A stretch of DNA of 64,000 nucleotides from Adiantum capillus-veneris (taxonomy: Eukaryota; Streptophyta; Polypodiopsida; Polypodiales; Pteridaceae). Under the pieces are notes generated by a model. It was not told the DNA's origin. It saw only the letters and a program-made list of their open reading frames with translations, and made no database searches. The number at the start of each line of letters is the position of its first letter. Position 1 is the first letter of the stretch. Shown here one piece after another: positions 31,279-42,130 of this stretch. The DNA is taken from contig CM043956.1 in the NCBI GenBank assembly GCA_014529385.2, positions 92,973,721 through 93,037,720 of the forward strand, read 5' to 3'. The translations under genes and the position numbers were made by a program.

Positions 31279-33108
31279 TCAACCTATGCCCACTGGCTGG
31301 CTATGATCGTGTGCATCCGGCTGTCCTGCTCCCGTGTAAGTCCATACACCACCAGACGTACCGCACACGTACTGCAAGTATGTACACAATACCTGCATAT
31401 CTCCCTCGTGCACTATGCCATCATCAGTCAACAAACGACTGACAACCCCAACTGCAAATGCTCCCACTGCGGCTGCGATATCCGGTCTCAAGATCAGCAT
31501 CTCATACATGAGACCACCGAATGCCGATGCAATGCTAGCGGGCCCTGCTAGCTCTACGGAGCATGCATCAACATATATATCCCTGGCAATAGGCATCTTT
31601 GACTGACAAGGCGTGTCAGCCACATGCATCTCTTGACTGTCCGCAAAAGATGCATCAACCTGTCGTGCAACCTCAGAGCAAACCAGCTGCTCTAGGTGTC
31701 TGCTGGAAGACATATCCTGCACAACTATATCCCCATGCTCACTGTCGAGCATCGAAAGGAATGACTTCATAATCACTGACATCTCAGCATCCTCTGCAAT
31801 CATCCACTGCAAACATGACCACTCAATCTGTTGTGACTCACTAGAGCTCTCATGCTCTAACTCCATATGCATAGACTCTTGCACAACGTCCTCCTGTCGT
31901 GACTCACTAGAGCAAGACCGCTCTACTTGTCTATCCTGCATAGAAGTATCTCGCACAACTGACTCTGTGCTTTGCTCAGTCACTAGCAAAGCATGCATGT
32001 ATGACTTTGTCACCTCTCTGTGTAACTGCTCAAGTCGTGCCCCAATTGTGTGCACAACGAGCTCACTACTCTGCACTCCATGCAAAGTATCCTGCAACCC
32101 ACAAGCAAAAGAGACTCGCCTGCTCTCTCGCTGTCTACCTGGCTGCATGATCACAGAGACAACACCGTCTCTCACGTGATCCACATGCAATGGGTAACCT
32201 GTACCACTCCTGGCACCTCTCGCAATCACTAGCGAACCCAAATGCATCACAAAATCTCGCTCTCGTAGCGAAATCTGACATCCACAATCTCTAAGCTGAC
32301 CAATCGAGATCAAACTCACTATCAAATCTGGTACATAGCGCACATGTCGTAACAAGTAAGATGCACCACTCGGTAATGACAGTCTCACATCTCCTGTACC
32401 TGCTATCGCATGCACCGATCCATCGGTCAAACGTACACTACCAAGCATCCCGCTAGAATAGCTACAAAACCATGCACGATGCGGCGTGACATGAAACATA
32501 GCATCTGCGTCTAGCAACCACTGCGAAGGGAGTGCACTATCCACATGTATAGCATCTCGTGCATAGCTCGAGGTAAAAGTGACATCCCCGTCACTAGTAT
32601 ACTCCGACACTACATGTGCCTCAACTGTCAAAGCAACTAAGTCCATGGCATCACTACATACATCTCTGAGACTGCCATGTCTCCTACGATGTTGCATACG
32701 ACGAAAACAGAACCGTCTAACGTGTCCAGAATGACCACAATATCAACATGTCACATGTCGGCGTGCTCGTGAATGTACATGTCTCACACGAGTCCGTGAT
32801 GACTCAGATCTATCATACATACCATGTAATCTGCGCCAAAGTGCTCTCGAAGTAGTCTCATACATAACAAGAGCATATACAGATTCCGCAAGGTGCAAAG
32901 AGAGCGTAGATAGTGCCATCTCCTCTAGCTCCTGCCACTGATCGTCAGACATGTTTGAAGGTCTACCTGCATCACCACTCAATGGTCGATGCAACCCTCG
33001 CTGTGTCAATGCATCAAGCATACACTCTCTCCATGCCGCAAAGTCTGACCCATCAAACACGCGCATCTGTGAGAGGTCACAATCTGATCGATCACCTGTC
33101 TCTGCCAT
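31279..33108 (-). pseudogene. copia gag-protease fused to an RT/RNase H tail
   Basis: The chosen start is ATG at 33108 (MAETGDRSDCD); an earlier ATG at 33351 adds a hydrophobic leader unlike copia Gag. Gag core: FDGSDFAAWRECMLDALTQ, DDQWQELEEMAL, ALWRRLHGMY. A CCHC knuckle follows (C-stop-YCGHSGHVRRFC); its second residue is a TGA at 32743-32745, the only stop in the frame. The protease region reads QWLLDADAMFHVTP, where DSGA is expected, then VRLTDG, LRHVRYVPDLIVSLISIGQL. After a Ser/Glu/Gln-rich linker the frame ends in an RT/RNase H-type block (LMYEMLILRPDIAAAVG). Integrase and RT palm are absent. It may still supply Gag, but the protease active site looks inactive. Confidence 0.85.
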
Positions 33109-34628
33109 GAGCACAATGTAGCAAACTAGAAAGCAAAACCACCTCACCAACAACACCTGGAAACTGTCTACAAATATGGCCAGAAACACAATGTAAAACC
33201 TGTGAGACACACTCCAAAATAGAGCTCCCACAATGTCAATACAAGTCAGCCCTAAACTGGCTCGAATCGCATCAACAAAAGTCTGCAAATATGGCTCAAA
33301 ACCTGATGCAAAGTTGCACCAATAACCGTGCAAAACCTTGCACAAAATCACAAGTCAATATGACTTAATCGCGCATAAATATCTGACAAAATTTTGGCAG
33401 AGTCTCCTTTGTAACTGGAGCAAAAATCTCAACAGTAAACCTCAAAGAGACAATAATATATGCCACAATGGCCAATCCGGGAATAAACTCGACCGGAATC
33501 ACCTCACAAAGTCATACATATGAGCATACCCGCTCGTGCCGGAGTACCAGTCAACGGCACCTCAAATGACATACATGTGAGTGATGATTGCTGCCAAAAT
33601 ACCTTTCAATCGATGACCAAATGTCTGCCAGATAACTATAGCAACATTTCGTAAAACCTTGCAAGATTTGTCGCTATGCGCAATGCGAAATACGGCACAC
33701 AAGGGCATACACAAGTGACTTCAAACTCCAACCAAATGATGACTGAAAATCATCTGTCAAAGTGGGAGTAAACTCAACCACTAAACTATCAAAGAGCAAC
33801 CTACGGATACGTAGAATCTATGGCGAGAACCTAGATAAAATCCAACAGAGTTTCTTCTATAAATTGAGCCAAATCTCAAATAATCTCAGCCATAAACAAA
33901 TACACAAATCCATATATGGCATACATAAGCTGCCAAGACCATAGCAACATAGCTCACTCTCGCATGAGTGGCTCTCTGGACAAATGCATATCCAAAAACT
34001 TGTGTACACCTATGAATTTGCTGGTTGCTGCAGAAAATACGCCGTGTGTGAGATATACCAAAAACAGTGTTTTTGGGACCCGAAAGTGCACAAATAAACT
34101 TGCTGTAATTCAAAGCAGAATTTCAGAAAATAGACATCACCATCGCGTCCGGAGCGTGCCAAAACCCTGACCTAGACTCCTGGATCATGTAGATCTGACT
34201 CTGTATGACGGAGCTATGCAAAAAAACTGCGTTTTAGAGCCCCAAAATGGCAAAAAAGAGCTGCACACAGACTTGAACCTGCTCCTGCTCCACTCTGCGT
34301 GATGCACTGTCCTCTCAATGCAAGCTCCAACGCAAGAGCTCTGCCACAACAACATCCAAGCACTCGAATGTCAAGCTCTCCTCCGCCGAGCACTTCTCTA
34401 ACGAGCTCCACTGAGCTCAAAAGCTCCTCTCACCAAGGAAGCCGCAACCGCCTCCTCGACCAAGCTTGACCACACCAAGCTCCTAAGCTCCAAAGACAAT
34501 GCTCCTCAAGCTAAAATCGCTGTCCGTGAAACTCTGCGATCGAACTCCACCGTCGAGAGCGAGCGAGCTATCGCGCGAGCTATCGTCTCGAAGCTCTCAA
34601 AGTCGTCGTGCTCTCCGCGGTCACCATA
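33109..34628 (-). other. untranslated leader of the copia element
   Basis: About 1.5 kb between PBS and gag with no coding domain. Such long leaders in non-autonomous elements usually carry packaging signals; none can be identified here. Rich in AGCTC motifs near 34300-34480. Confidence 0.5.
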
Positions 34629-34640
34629 GCTCTGATACCA
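34629..34640 (-). promoter_or_regulatory. primer binding site, initiator tRNA-Met type
   Basis: Minus-strand TGGTATCAGAGC, two bases inside the 5' LTR, complements the 3' end of plant initiator tRNA-Met. Confidence 0.9.
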
Positions 34641-34642
34641 AT

Positions 34643-34830
34643 TGAAGGGGATCGGGGAGCACCATAGACGGAGAGTGAGCGAGAGAGAAGGAGACACGAC
34701 ACAGATATGGGTGGGGAGACTCCAAGAGTGAGCAACCCCCTATACACTTATGCTATGTATAAGGTATACAAGTCAGTGGGCGCCCAGACTCTGGGCGGCC
34801 GGGCAAGGCACAGGCGCCTATACCCCAACA
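34643..34830 (-). repeat. 5' LTR of the copia element (188 bp)
   Basis: Matches the 3' LTR with four transitions and one 2-bp (AC) indel. Followed by the second CTCCC target copy. Confidence 0.95.
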
Positions 34831-34835
34831 CTCCC

Positions 34836-35126
34836 AAGTAATAAAGATACTCCTCACAAGGAGGGACCAGCCCATCTTCTGGTCCCTGATGTAGTATCGA
34901 TCTTCTTTCTCTCTCTCTTACTCTTCATATCAAATGGATTCAGTATAACTGATAAATTCTATTTATCCGCCTATATTTGATATTGTTATGCGCTCTCGTT
35001 TGTGACAGCTTCTTTGGCATGATATGACATATAGACATCACTGTATTGTGTGCTTGTTGTCGTGTACCTTCTATTAACTCAATCAAGGTATAAAACGCTG
35101 AGAGTTAGGACTTGGGTGTGACACAA
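34836..35126. other. unassigned DNA right of the copia insertion
   Basis: No gene. With the element removed it continues the sequence left of 31005. Confidence 0.35.
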
Positions 35127-36110
35127 CACATTGGTAGATTAGGACTCAATCTGATGAAAGCACCGAACTCAAAGAGACTATAAACCCTGTTTAGTAGCTC
35201 CTAGTAGATTTGAAGATAGAGAACTATAAACTCAGAGTTCCAAAACTTTTAATAAGCAAGATAAAGAATATTAAAACATCACCTATTGCCACCCATCTTG
35301 CACATGAATGTAAATAGCGACAAGATCTTCTCATCAACAAGGGAATGGATCCCCAAAGGAATTAATTTGCTTAAAGAAGTCCAATAGAATTGTATTTAAC
35401 TCTTTCTACTGATGCCTTCATTTGCCTTTAGCTCTAACACATTGGTAGATTAGGACTCGATCTGATGAAAGCACCGAACTCAAAGAGACTATAAACCCTG
35501 TTTAGTAGCTCCTAGTAGATTTGAAGATAGAGAACTATAAACTCAGAGTTCCAAAACTTTTAATAAGCAAGATAAATAATATTAAAACATCACCTATTGC
35601 CACCCATCTTGCACATGAATGTAAATAGCGACAAGATCTTCTCATCAACAAGGGAATGGATCCCTTTGCTATTGCCACCCATCTTGCACATGAATGTAAA
35701 TAGCGACAAGATCTTCTCATCAACAAGGGAATGGATCCCCAAAGGAATTAATTTGCTTCAAGAAGTCCAATAGAATTGTATTTAACTCTTTCTACTGATG
35801 CCTTCATTTGCCTTTAGCTCTGCTCCCTTTCTTCTTTTTTTATTTCTATTGGACTTTTTGAAGCAAACTAATTCCTTTGGCGACACAATTCCTTTATGAG
35901 AGGAGACCTTGTCACCTTCCACATTCATGTGTCATACAACTGGCAATGGGAGATGTTGTAGTGTTCCTTAGCTTGCTTGTTAAGAGTATCTGGAACGCTG
36001 AGTCCATAGTTCTCCATCTTCAAATCAACTTGAAGCTACTTGACATAGCATATTATCTCTTTGAGTGAAGTGCTCATCAAATTGAATCATAATCTACCAA
36101 TGTGTTATTT
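35127..36110. repeat. tandem plus inverted repeat (fold-back locus)
   Basis: A 311-bp unit starting ACATTGGTAGATTAGG is repeated directly (about 35127 and 35438). The second copy contains an extra 74-bp internal duplication (ATTGCCACCCATCTTGC). From about 35847 to 36105 the same unit returns in reverse orientation, more diverged, ending AATCTACCAATGTG. The joint is a T-rich spacer near 35830. A transcript would fold into a long imperfect hairpin. Confidence 0.85.
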
Positions 36111-36259
36111 TGCACCCAACTTTGCGTATTCGTCCATGCCAAGGCAAGCAACTATGTCGGTGGAAATGAAGGTTTTAACCGACCCAAGGTCAACAAAAAT
36201 AACCACATCTTTGTCATAAAACATGACACAGACTCAGCCTACCAAGGCTAGCCAAGCAC

Positions 36260-36600
36260 AAGCAGTTTATGGCTGACAATACGTATCTTGATGCAACTTC
36301 CTCCAAAGTTCATATTCTTTTCCTAGCAGCCACAGGGTGTAAATGCTTTGGACACAACGATTGATTTCTCTTTGATCACACAAAGTGGACGATGCATATA
36401 ACACTAGATTGGATACATGCCCAAGACCTTGAGTTCTTCCACCACACGGGAGACTTGGGCGTGACTGATATGATATAGACCCTTTGGCCATTGGCCATGT
36501 TTTCTGTGACGCCTCTTGATAGAGCTTGTACACACATTGTGGTATACTTGTTTTCAAACACCGAGAGTGCGCCTTGCCATGTACACATACACGAGGACTC
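36260..36600 (-). pseudogene. copia-related fragment
   Basis: Near-identical to 16380-16700: FENKYTTMCVQALSRGVTEN and VTPKSPVWWKNSR on the minus strand, followed by VQSIYTLWLLGKEYELWRKL, seen also near the copia integrase at 13.9 kb. Several stops. Confidence 0.55.
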
Positions 36601-36890
36601 CTCGACAAAGGATGTAGCTATAAGGAGTGTACAGTCATCTTGGGCCCAGGTTGGATAGGCTCTCTACACAAGGGTAGCTCCAATGCAGATGACTCTCCCT
36701 CAAGAGGATTCCTCGACAAAGGATGTAGCTATAAGGAGTGCACACTCATCTTGGGCCCAGGTTGGATAGGCTCTCCACACGAGGGTAGCTCCAATGCAGA
36801 CTACTCTCCCTCAAGCCGCCATCGAATACCGCCAAGTTGGCTGCGGTAGCATCACTTCTCGATCACTGACCCCATGAGGATTGTATAACC
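36594..36890 (+). repeat. 111-bp tandem duplication with LINE ORF junction fragment
   Basis: CTCGACAAAGGATGTAGC begins at 36601 and again at 36712. The right copy runs into the LINE ORF1-end/ORF2-start piece also present at 16745-16885. Confidence 0.7.
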
Positions 36891-37040
36891 GATCAGTACA
36901 CAATAGAGGGCAATACTAATTCAGTACCTACCAATTTCACACAAAGGATTGAGAAAAAGAGAGAGCACAGATGCATCCAACAACTAGATTATCACTACGC
37001 ACACGTAGACTCACAATCCAAGTGAAAGATATCTGTTAGA

Positions 37041-37600
37041 ATATCCCAGCAGGTACGGTCCCACGCAAACCTTTCACAAAAGATCACGGTCGATGGTGCA
37101 CCCCCGAGGGGGATCCCACCTGTGAGGTTACTTGCACCTCCGTGGGTTTGCCACCCACCGGCTCGCGTACATGTTAGACTCCTTGGTCCGTGTTTCAAGA
37201 TGGGTGGGATGGAAAGCCCAGCGTCTCGAGCGTGCAGGTGTGTAAAGCCCGCTACGAGTGATGCACGCTTCGTGCCTCGGTCGGCGCGACCGTATTGGCG
37301 GGTCGACGAAAGCCCTCACCGCACCAGCCCACGCTGACCAGCGCCCCATGTCGAGCGGTGGACCAACTCTCACCCTTCCGCATCCGACCAGGGCGCACCC
37401 GCGACCTCCATTAGCTTCCCTCCCATCAATTTCAAGCACTTTTGAACTCTCTTTTCAAAGTCCTTTTCTTATTTCCCTTGCGGTACTAATTCGCTGTCGG
37501 TCTCTTGCTCGTATTTAGCCTTGGATGGAATCTACCACCCACTCAGGGCAGCATTCCCAAACAGCCGACGGCGCCTCGTGGAGCGACAAGGTCCGAGCTC
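37041..37600 (-). rRNA. 26S rRNA 5'-region fragment (pseudogene)
   Basis: The minus strand holds well conserved 26S blocks: AAACACGGACCAAGGAGTCT, GCGCCCTGGTCGGATGCG, CGAGCAAGAGACCGACAGCG, GTTTGGGAATGCTGCCCTGA. The first few hundred bases of 26S appear shortened, and the left end breaks into gypsy LTR sequence at about 37040. Confidence 0.9.
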
Positions 37601-37788
37601 GATGGAGGATGTACCTCGTACTCGGGGAGCGTAACCACCCTTGCGGCGGGGTCCTTGCACGGTGCCATCGATGCATTTCAGTCGACCGCAGCGTCGGGGG
37701 AGGCTCGCTCAGACGGCTATCTCTGTCGCACATCCCCCCCCCCCCCGAGAGTGGGATGGGGGGGGAGGTGTAGACATGGGGGTCGTGT
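37601..37788 (-). rRNA. ITS2-region fragment
   Basis: GC-rich spacer between the 26S and 5.8S parts with a C-run at about 37735-37746 and a G-run. Identity is by position; some 26S 5' sequence may be included. Confidence 0.6.
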
Positions 37789-37945
37789 GGACGCTCAGGC
37801 AAACATGGTCTTGGACGAGCCGCGAGTGCAAGTTGCGTTCAAAGACTCGATGATTCGCACAATTATGCAATTCACACTACGTATCGCATTTCGTTGCGTT
37901 CTTCATCGTTGCAAGAGCCAAGCTATCCGTTGCTGAGAGTCGTTT
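37789..37945 (-). rRNA. 5.8S rRNA (full-length, probably pseudogene)
   Basis: The minus strand starts ACGACTCTCAGCAACGGATA and continues through CGATGAAGAACGCAACGAAA and CGAGTCTTTGAACGCAA. Length about 157, as expected. It reads GAATTGCATAATTGTGCGAA where seed plants have GAATTGCAGAATCC. It looks well conserved, but the flanking genes are truncated. Confidence 0.9.
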
Positions 37946-38300
37946 GCTTTACGTGATTCGCGGCCTCCGGAGGGAGCCACCTCAGTCCAAGATTTCGTGC
38001 AGCTGTGTGCGTCGCCCATCAGCCCCCCCTTCCCCCCCGCGGTGCAGGGAGGGGGAGGGGCAAAAAGGTTGATCGAACGGCCCCGTGCCTCGCGGCATGG
38101 AAAGGGGGGCCGCCCGCGCGGCGGGGCGAAGGGAAAGCGTCCCTGCCCGGCCGCCGCGCGGCCGACAGACAGCCCCGGCCCCAACGCCTCGCCCATTGTG
38201 TCCCGGCTCCAGCACGGGGGTGAGGCGGGGATGGCCGATCCTCCGGGCGCAGCCCCTCGCGTACGTCATGGTTCGCCTCGTTCTGCTGGGATGTGTGTGT
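37946..38300 (-). rRNA. ITS1
   Basis: GC-rich spacer between 5.8S and 18S, with C/G runs. Its 18S-proximal part matches that at 19.2-19.3 kb. Confidence 0.75.
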
Positions 38301-38317
38301 CAATGATCCTTCCGCAA

Positions 38318-38368
<51 letters not shown>

Positions 38369-38628
38369 CTTAATGAACTTCTCACAACGTCGTCGGCGGC
38401 GAACCAACAATGTCGTCGACAGTGAACCACCAACGTCGCCGCGATCCGAAAACTTCACCGGACCATTCAATCGGTAGAGCGATGGGCGGTGTGTACAAAG
38501 GTCAGGGACGTAGTCAACGCCAGCTGATGACTCGCGCTTACTAGAAATTCCGCATTGAAGATCAATAATTGCAATGATCTATATCCCCATCACGATGAAA
38601 TTTCAAAAGATTACCCGGGCCTATCGGC
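38301..38628 (-). rRNA. 18S rRNA 3'-end fragment
   Basis: Same 3' end as the 19.3-kb copy, with an extra 24-bp partial repeat (AACGTCGTCGGCGGCGAACC) near 38380-38425. 18S homology stops near 38628 and the sequence passes into the unrelated DNA shared with the 19.6-kb copy. Confidence 0.9.
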
Positions 38629-39069
38629 GCAGGGATCCCTGGCGGACCTTGTTAGGGGCGTGACAGTGCCCAAATGCCCCGTAGGGATCCAGATACGGCG
38701 AGACTTGGTTACCCTCACTCGCCAAAACCTTGATCGCCCCGGCAGGTTTTGGAGAGAAATTGCCATATCTACCAACTTGGGCGTCGGCTCGTAGGTGGAG
38801 TCCCGATCCGGCGACAATTAGAGTCTCCAACACTCCTCTTGCTCATTTGATGAGGCAACCCATGCACCAGTATCATTAAGTCATTAGGTTTAGCACATAG
38901 TTTACAAACATTTTGCTATTAAGGAGAATTTCGTCCTTTCTCCCCTTCTATACGTCAGAGGGATCTGATTCATCTCCGATTCATCTAATCGTTCCGTTAG
39001 GTTAACAACCTAGCGTTTAATGCTCTTTGATACTGTGGTATTGCCTGACCAAGGAAAGCTGCTACAAGG
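38629..39069. other. chimeric rDNA flank and unassigned DNA
   Basis: Up to about 38710 this matches 19606-19690. The rest has no recognisable feature. Confidence 0.35.
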
Positions 39070-40530
39070 TGGTGCCCTGCAACTACTCCCCGAAAAAGGT
39101 ACTTGCGCGTGATATGCATCCCACGGAGCTTATGGTTGGTCAGAGAGGCACAAACAACTCTTGATTCCCATTTGTCCCATATCAGTTCCCTGGCCGTCTC
39201 CGCGGTCGCCGCTGGACCATGTTGACGGAACCACCTATCCGTCCTAGTTGTCCAAGACCACCCCTTCCGGGACTTCGGGGTGGTCGCTACTATGTCCCTA
39301 ATAAGCGTGCTAACTGATTGGAACTTGTCATAGGCACGCTTCCGTTGGGCACTGCAGAAGGCGACGGCCAGGGGGACGTTCAGTTCATGATGCAGGGTCG
39401 ATGCTGCGACTGACGTCGAGTGTCGCTTTCCCTACCAACCACCTCATTCTTGTAACAACAAGGCGCTGGAGCGGCAACAATTGCTTTTGGTCGTGTGCCC
39501 CCATGATCCTCGCTCCGTAGGTAATCATGGGGTAAACGCAAGCTTTGAAAATGCTCAGCCTCGTCCATAGAGGGAGACCACGGGAGGTGAGGACGTGCTT
39601 GGCTGCAAAGAGGCATCCCCGCCCCTTTGTCGTCCTATCTTGGATAATGGTCTCCAAGCTGAAATTGGAATCCACGATGATCCCTAGGTATCTATAGTTT
39701 TTAGTCACCTCCACGCGTTCCCCGTCTAACGTGAACGAACCATTCCTCTTGAGGTCCTCAAGGTCCCCGAAGAAGATTGTGGCCATTGTGGCTTGGCACT
39801 TGCTTATACCGAACTTTATGTCCCACGATTGAGCCCACATCGTAAGGTGATCTAGTGCAGTCTAGAGCTCAGCCGGGGAGTCCGCCAACAGGACCAGATC
39901 ATCGGCAAAGAGTAAACCTTGAATTTTCAGCTTTAATCCGGGAATGTCCACTTCGAAGTCTGCTGCCTCATTTATAACATCATTTATGAACATGTTACAG
40001 GGGGTGGGTGATCCGGGGCACCCTTGTCGAACCCCTCTTTCCACTTTAATGGGCTCAGAGAGACGGTCACCAACTCTGATGCAGACCTGAGAGTGGTTGT
40101 AAGGGCTTTAATAAAGCGTAAGGCTTTCCCTCCCACCCCCGCGGCCTTGAGTTTGTAGAACAAGGCTTCATGCGGAACAGAGTCGTATGCCTTCCCGAAA
40201 TCGACGAATATTGCATACCTCGGTCTACCATCACTCTTTCATCGTAGGACAATTTCCTTTAGGCACGGGACTTGTCCAATGCACTCGTCAAGCCCGCTTG
40301 GCCCTTCAAGAAGAAGTTGCGCTCTTCTAGAGTCGTAGCGATGCGCGTCACTAAAATAGTAGTCACGAGCATAAGTGCTACATTGATGAGAGACATACCT
40401 CGGTAATTATCCGTAACCGTGGCGTCACCCTTCTTCGGGATGGAGATGAGCACCGAGGCAGCGTGCTCTTTTGGGACCTCCCCTGTATCGAAAATAGATT
40501 GGATAACTCTCAAGTAAACTCTTCCCATAA
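39070..40530 (-). pseudogene. LINE reverse transcriptase (fingers to C-terminus)
   Basis: Minus strand, from 40530 downward: fingers (KKGDATVTDNYRGMSLINVA), a rearranged bit, GVRQGCPGSPTPCNMFIND, the catalytic palm LLFADDLVLLADSPAEL, then the thumb region KNYRYLGIIVDSNFSLET and LFAAKHVLTSRGLPLWTR, down to HKLRGMHITRKYLF. RT copies the LINE RNA at the nicked target. It is the same family as 11.2-13.3 kb and keeps the palm missing there. Frameshifts near 39855 and 40060 kill it. Its 5' end is cut off by copia sequence. Confidence 0.85.
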
Positions 40531-40765
40531 GTGTTTGCAAGCTTGCGCTTGATGCCATGGTCCAAACAAAATTGGATGAATGCTTTGGAGGTAAACTAAA
40601 CTCCCCACTTTTGTTTCGAACGAATAGTCTTCAACTCTGCATTGCTCTCATTTCTCCACAAGAGCATAAAAATTCTTGAGAAGATCATATGCCTCTGACT
40701 TGTGTTGTCCATCTTTTAATCTTGATACAACTTCCTTCAAAGTTCATATTCTTTTCCTAGCAGCC
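40530..40765 (-). pseudogene. Ty1/copia integrase fragment
   Basis: Carries the GGEF...HGIKRKLA region as at 13.7 and 16.2 kb, joined directly to LINE RT at about 40530. A frameshift is present. Confidence 0.7.
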
Positions 40766-40767
40766 AT

Positions 40768-40866
40768 TTATATCAAATATATCAAGTATATCCGCTATAT
40801 CAAGTATATCAAATATATCAAGTATATAAAGTGTATCAAATATATGAAGTATATCAAGTGTATCAT
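40768..40866. repeat. 10-bp-period minisatellite (TATATCAAGT-like)
   Basis: About ten imperfect units of TATATCAAGT/A. The same motif array appears at 60915-60965 and 63246-63288. Confidence 0.85.
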
Positions 40867-40911
40867 CCCGCATCGCCAGTTTTGCTTACCAAAAATGGCC
40901 CACTTGGAGCT

Positions 40912-40965
40912 CGCGGCTGTTTGGGAATTCAACCCTAAGTGGGTGGTAGAATCCATCCAAGGCTA
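40912..40965 (+). rRNA. 26S rRNA scrap
   Basis: GGCTGTTTGGGAATTCAACC and GGGTGGTAGAATCCATCCAA match the 26S block at about 37520-37570, but in plus orientation. It runs directly into repeat L. Confidence 0.8.
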
Positions 40966-42130
40966 CAGCATGATTAGGGTTCAGTCAGCCCAATCAACTC
41001 TAGATTAGTAGTGATCTGGCACCTTTTGTGAATCTATTTGTAGACCGTGCATGCCCAGTCACTTGGTATAGATGCATGTCCTCTGGTTGTACACAGCATG
41101 ATCATCAGTGTTCCCATCAGAATCCATTAGAATCAATTAGGGGAATTTTCCAGTGCATTTAGCCTATTTTCCCTATTTTTGGTATTTTTCACTTATTATT
41201 TTTAAGTGACTTCCCAACAAAAGTAGGTAGGGAAATTTTGCTAAGTTAATATATAAGCAAACCCAAGTTAGCACTTTCTGGCAGAAGAGGCAGTAGGAGC
41301 ACATGCTCAACATGCACCTTCTCAATAGAACCCCAACAAGAACCCTTGGCGTTTTTGGTTTCTCCATCCTCGCCATAGACTTCAGCCCCAGCGTTTTGGT
41401 TTGCCATCGCCAGCCTCCACCACAGCCTGGTGTTTTCAGCGTTTCCTGACTTCAAACGACCCCTACCCCCTAACATTTGCAGATTCCCCATGATCGCCAT
41501 CAAGTCCCAGATTTTGCTAGCGTTTCCAATTTGATCCATTAGCGTTTTTGGATTCCATCAGCAACAACAGAACAGCCTCAGCGTTTTTGGTTTTCAGCCC
41601 TTATCGCAGTAGAAGCACAGCGTTTCAGCCCTATTGGACAGCAGCAGCAGCATCAGCCCTAGTTGGTTGAAGAAGACCCCCATTTTCAGCCCATAAAAAC
41701 GCAGCCAAAACAGTCATTTTCAGCCACTGAAACAGCCCCGAAATTCAGCAGTTAGAAGACCACAGATTTCAGCCCTAAAGTCGTCGTCGTCATCACCGTC
41801 GTCGTCATCGGCATAGACCCAAGTTGCATCAGTCCATTGCATCCGCATTGTGCCACTTTGTGCAATCATAAGTAGACCACTCTCGCCGACGAGAGTGGGG
41901 CCTTCGGAGGAGGGTTTTACAACGTCTCTGGTGTCGTATCTCTCTTCTCTCTCTATCTCTCAATCTCATACACTTGCACGCACAGTGTCCATTCACTTTG
42001 TTTGTGATCATAGCACTTTCCATTAAGAATGGAAGGCTCTCCCTTCCATAAGAACTAAAAGGAACCTTGAGCACAGTTCGGAGCACTCATCTTGAGCAAA
42101 GCGCAAACAATCATTCCGTTGTACCTAACA
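40963..42130 (-). repeat. solo-LTR-like repeat L, copy 2
   Basis: Near-identical to 19768-20942, lacking the first few bases. The palindrome at 41877-41898 has one central mismatch. Left neighbour is 26S rDNA. Confidence 0.65.

Larger units (their letters stand above)
31005..34835 (-). mobile_element. complete non-autonomous Ty1/copia retrotransposon
   Basis: Two LTRs (31010-31199 and 34643-34830), a tRNA-iMet-type PBS, a polypurine tract and a perfect 5-bp target duplication CTCCC (31005-31009 and 34831-34835) define a 3.8-kb element on the minus strand. Inside is one reading frame with gag, protease and only the last part of RT/RNase H; integrase and most of RT are missing. It must have used enzymes from a relative. 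The LTRs differ by four transitions and one 2-bp indel, so insertion was fairly recent. Confidence 0.95.

Noticed and set aside
37122-38359. Proteins of 60-143 codons in both strands of the rDNA cassette
   Set aside because: The DNA is clearly 26S, ITS and 5.8S; the frames are chance openings.
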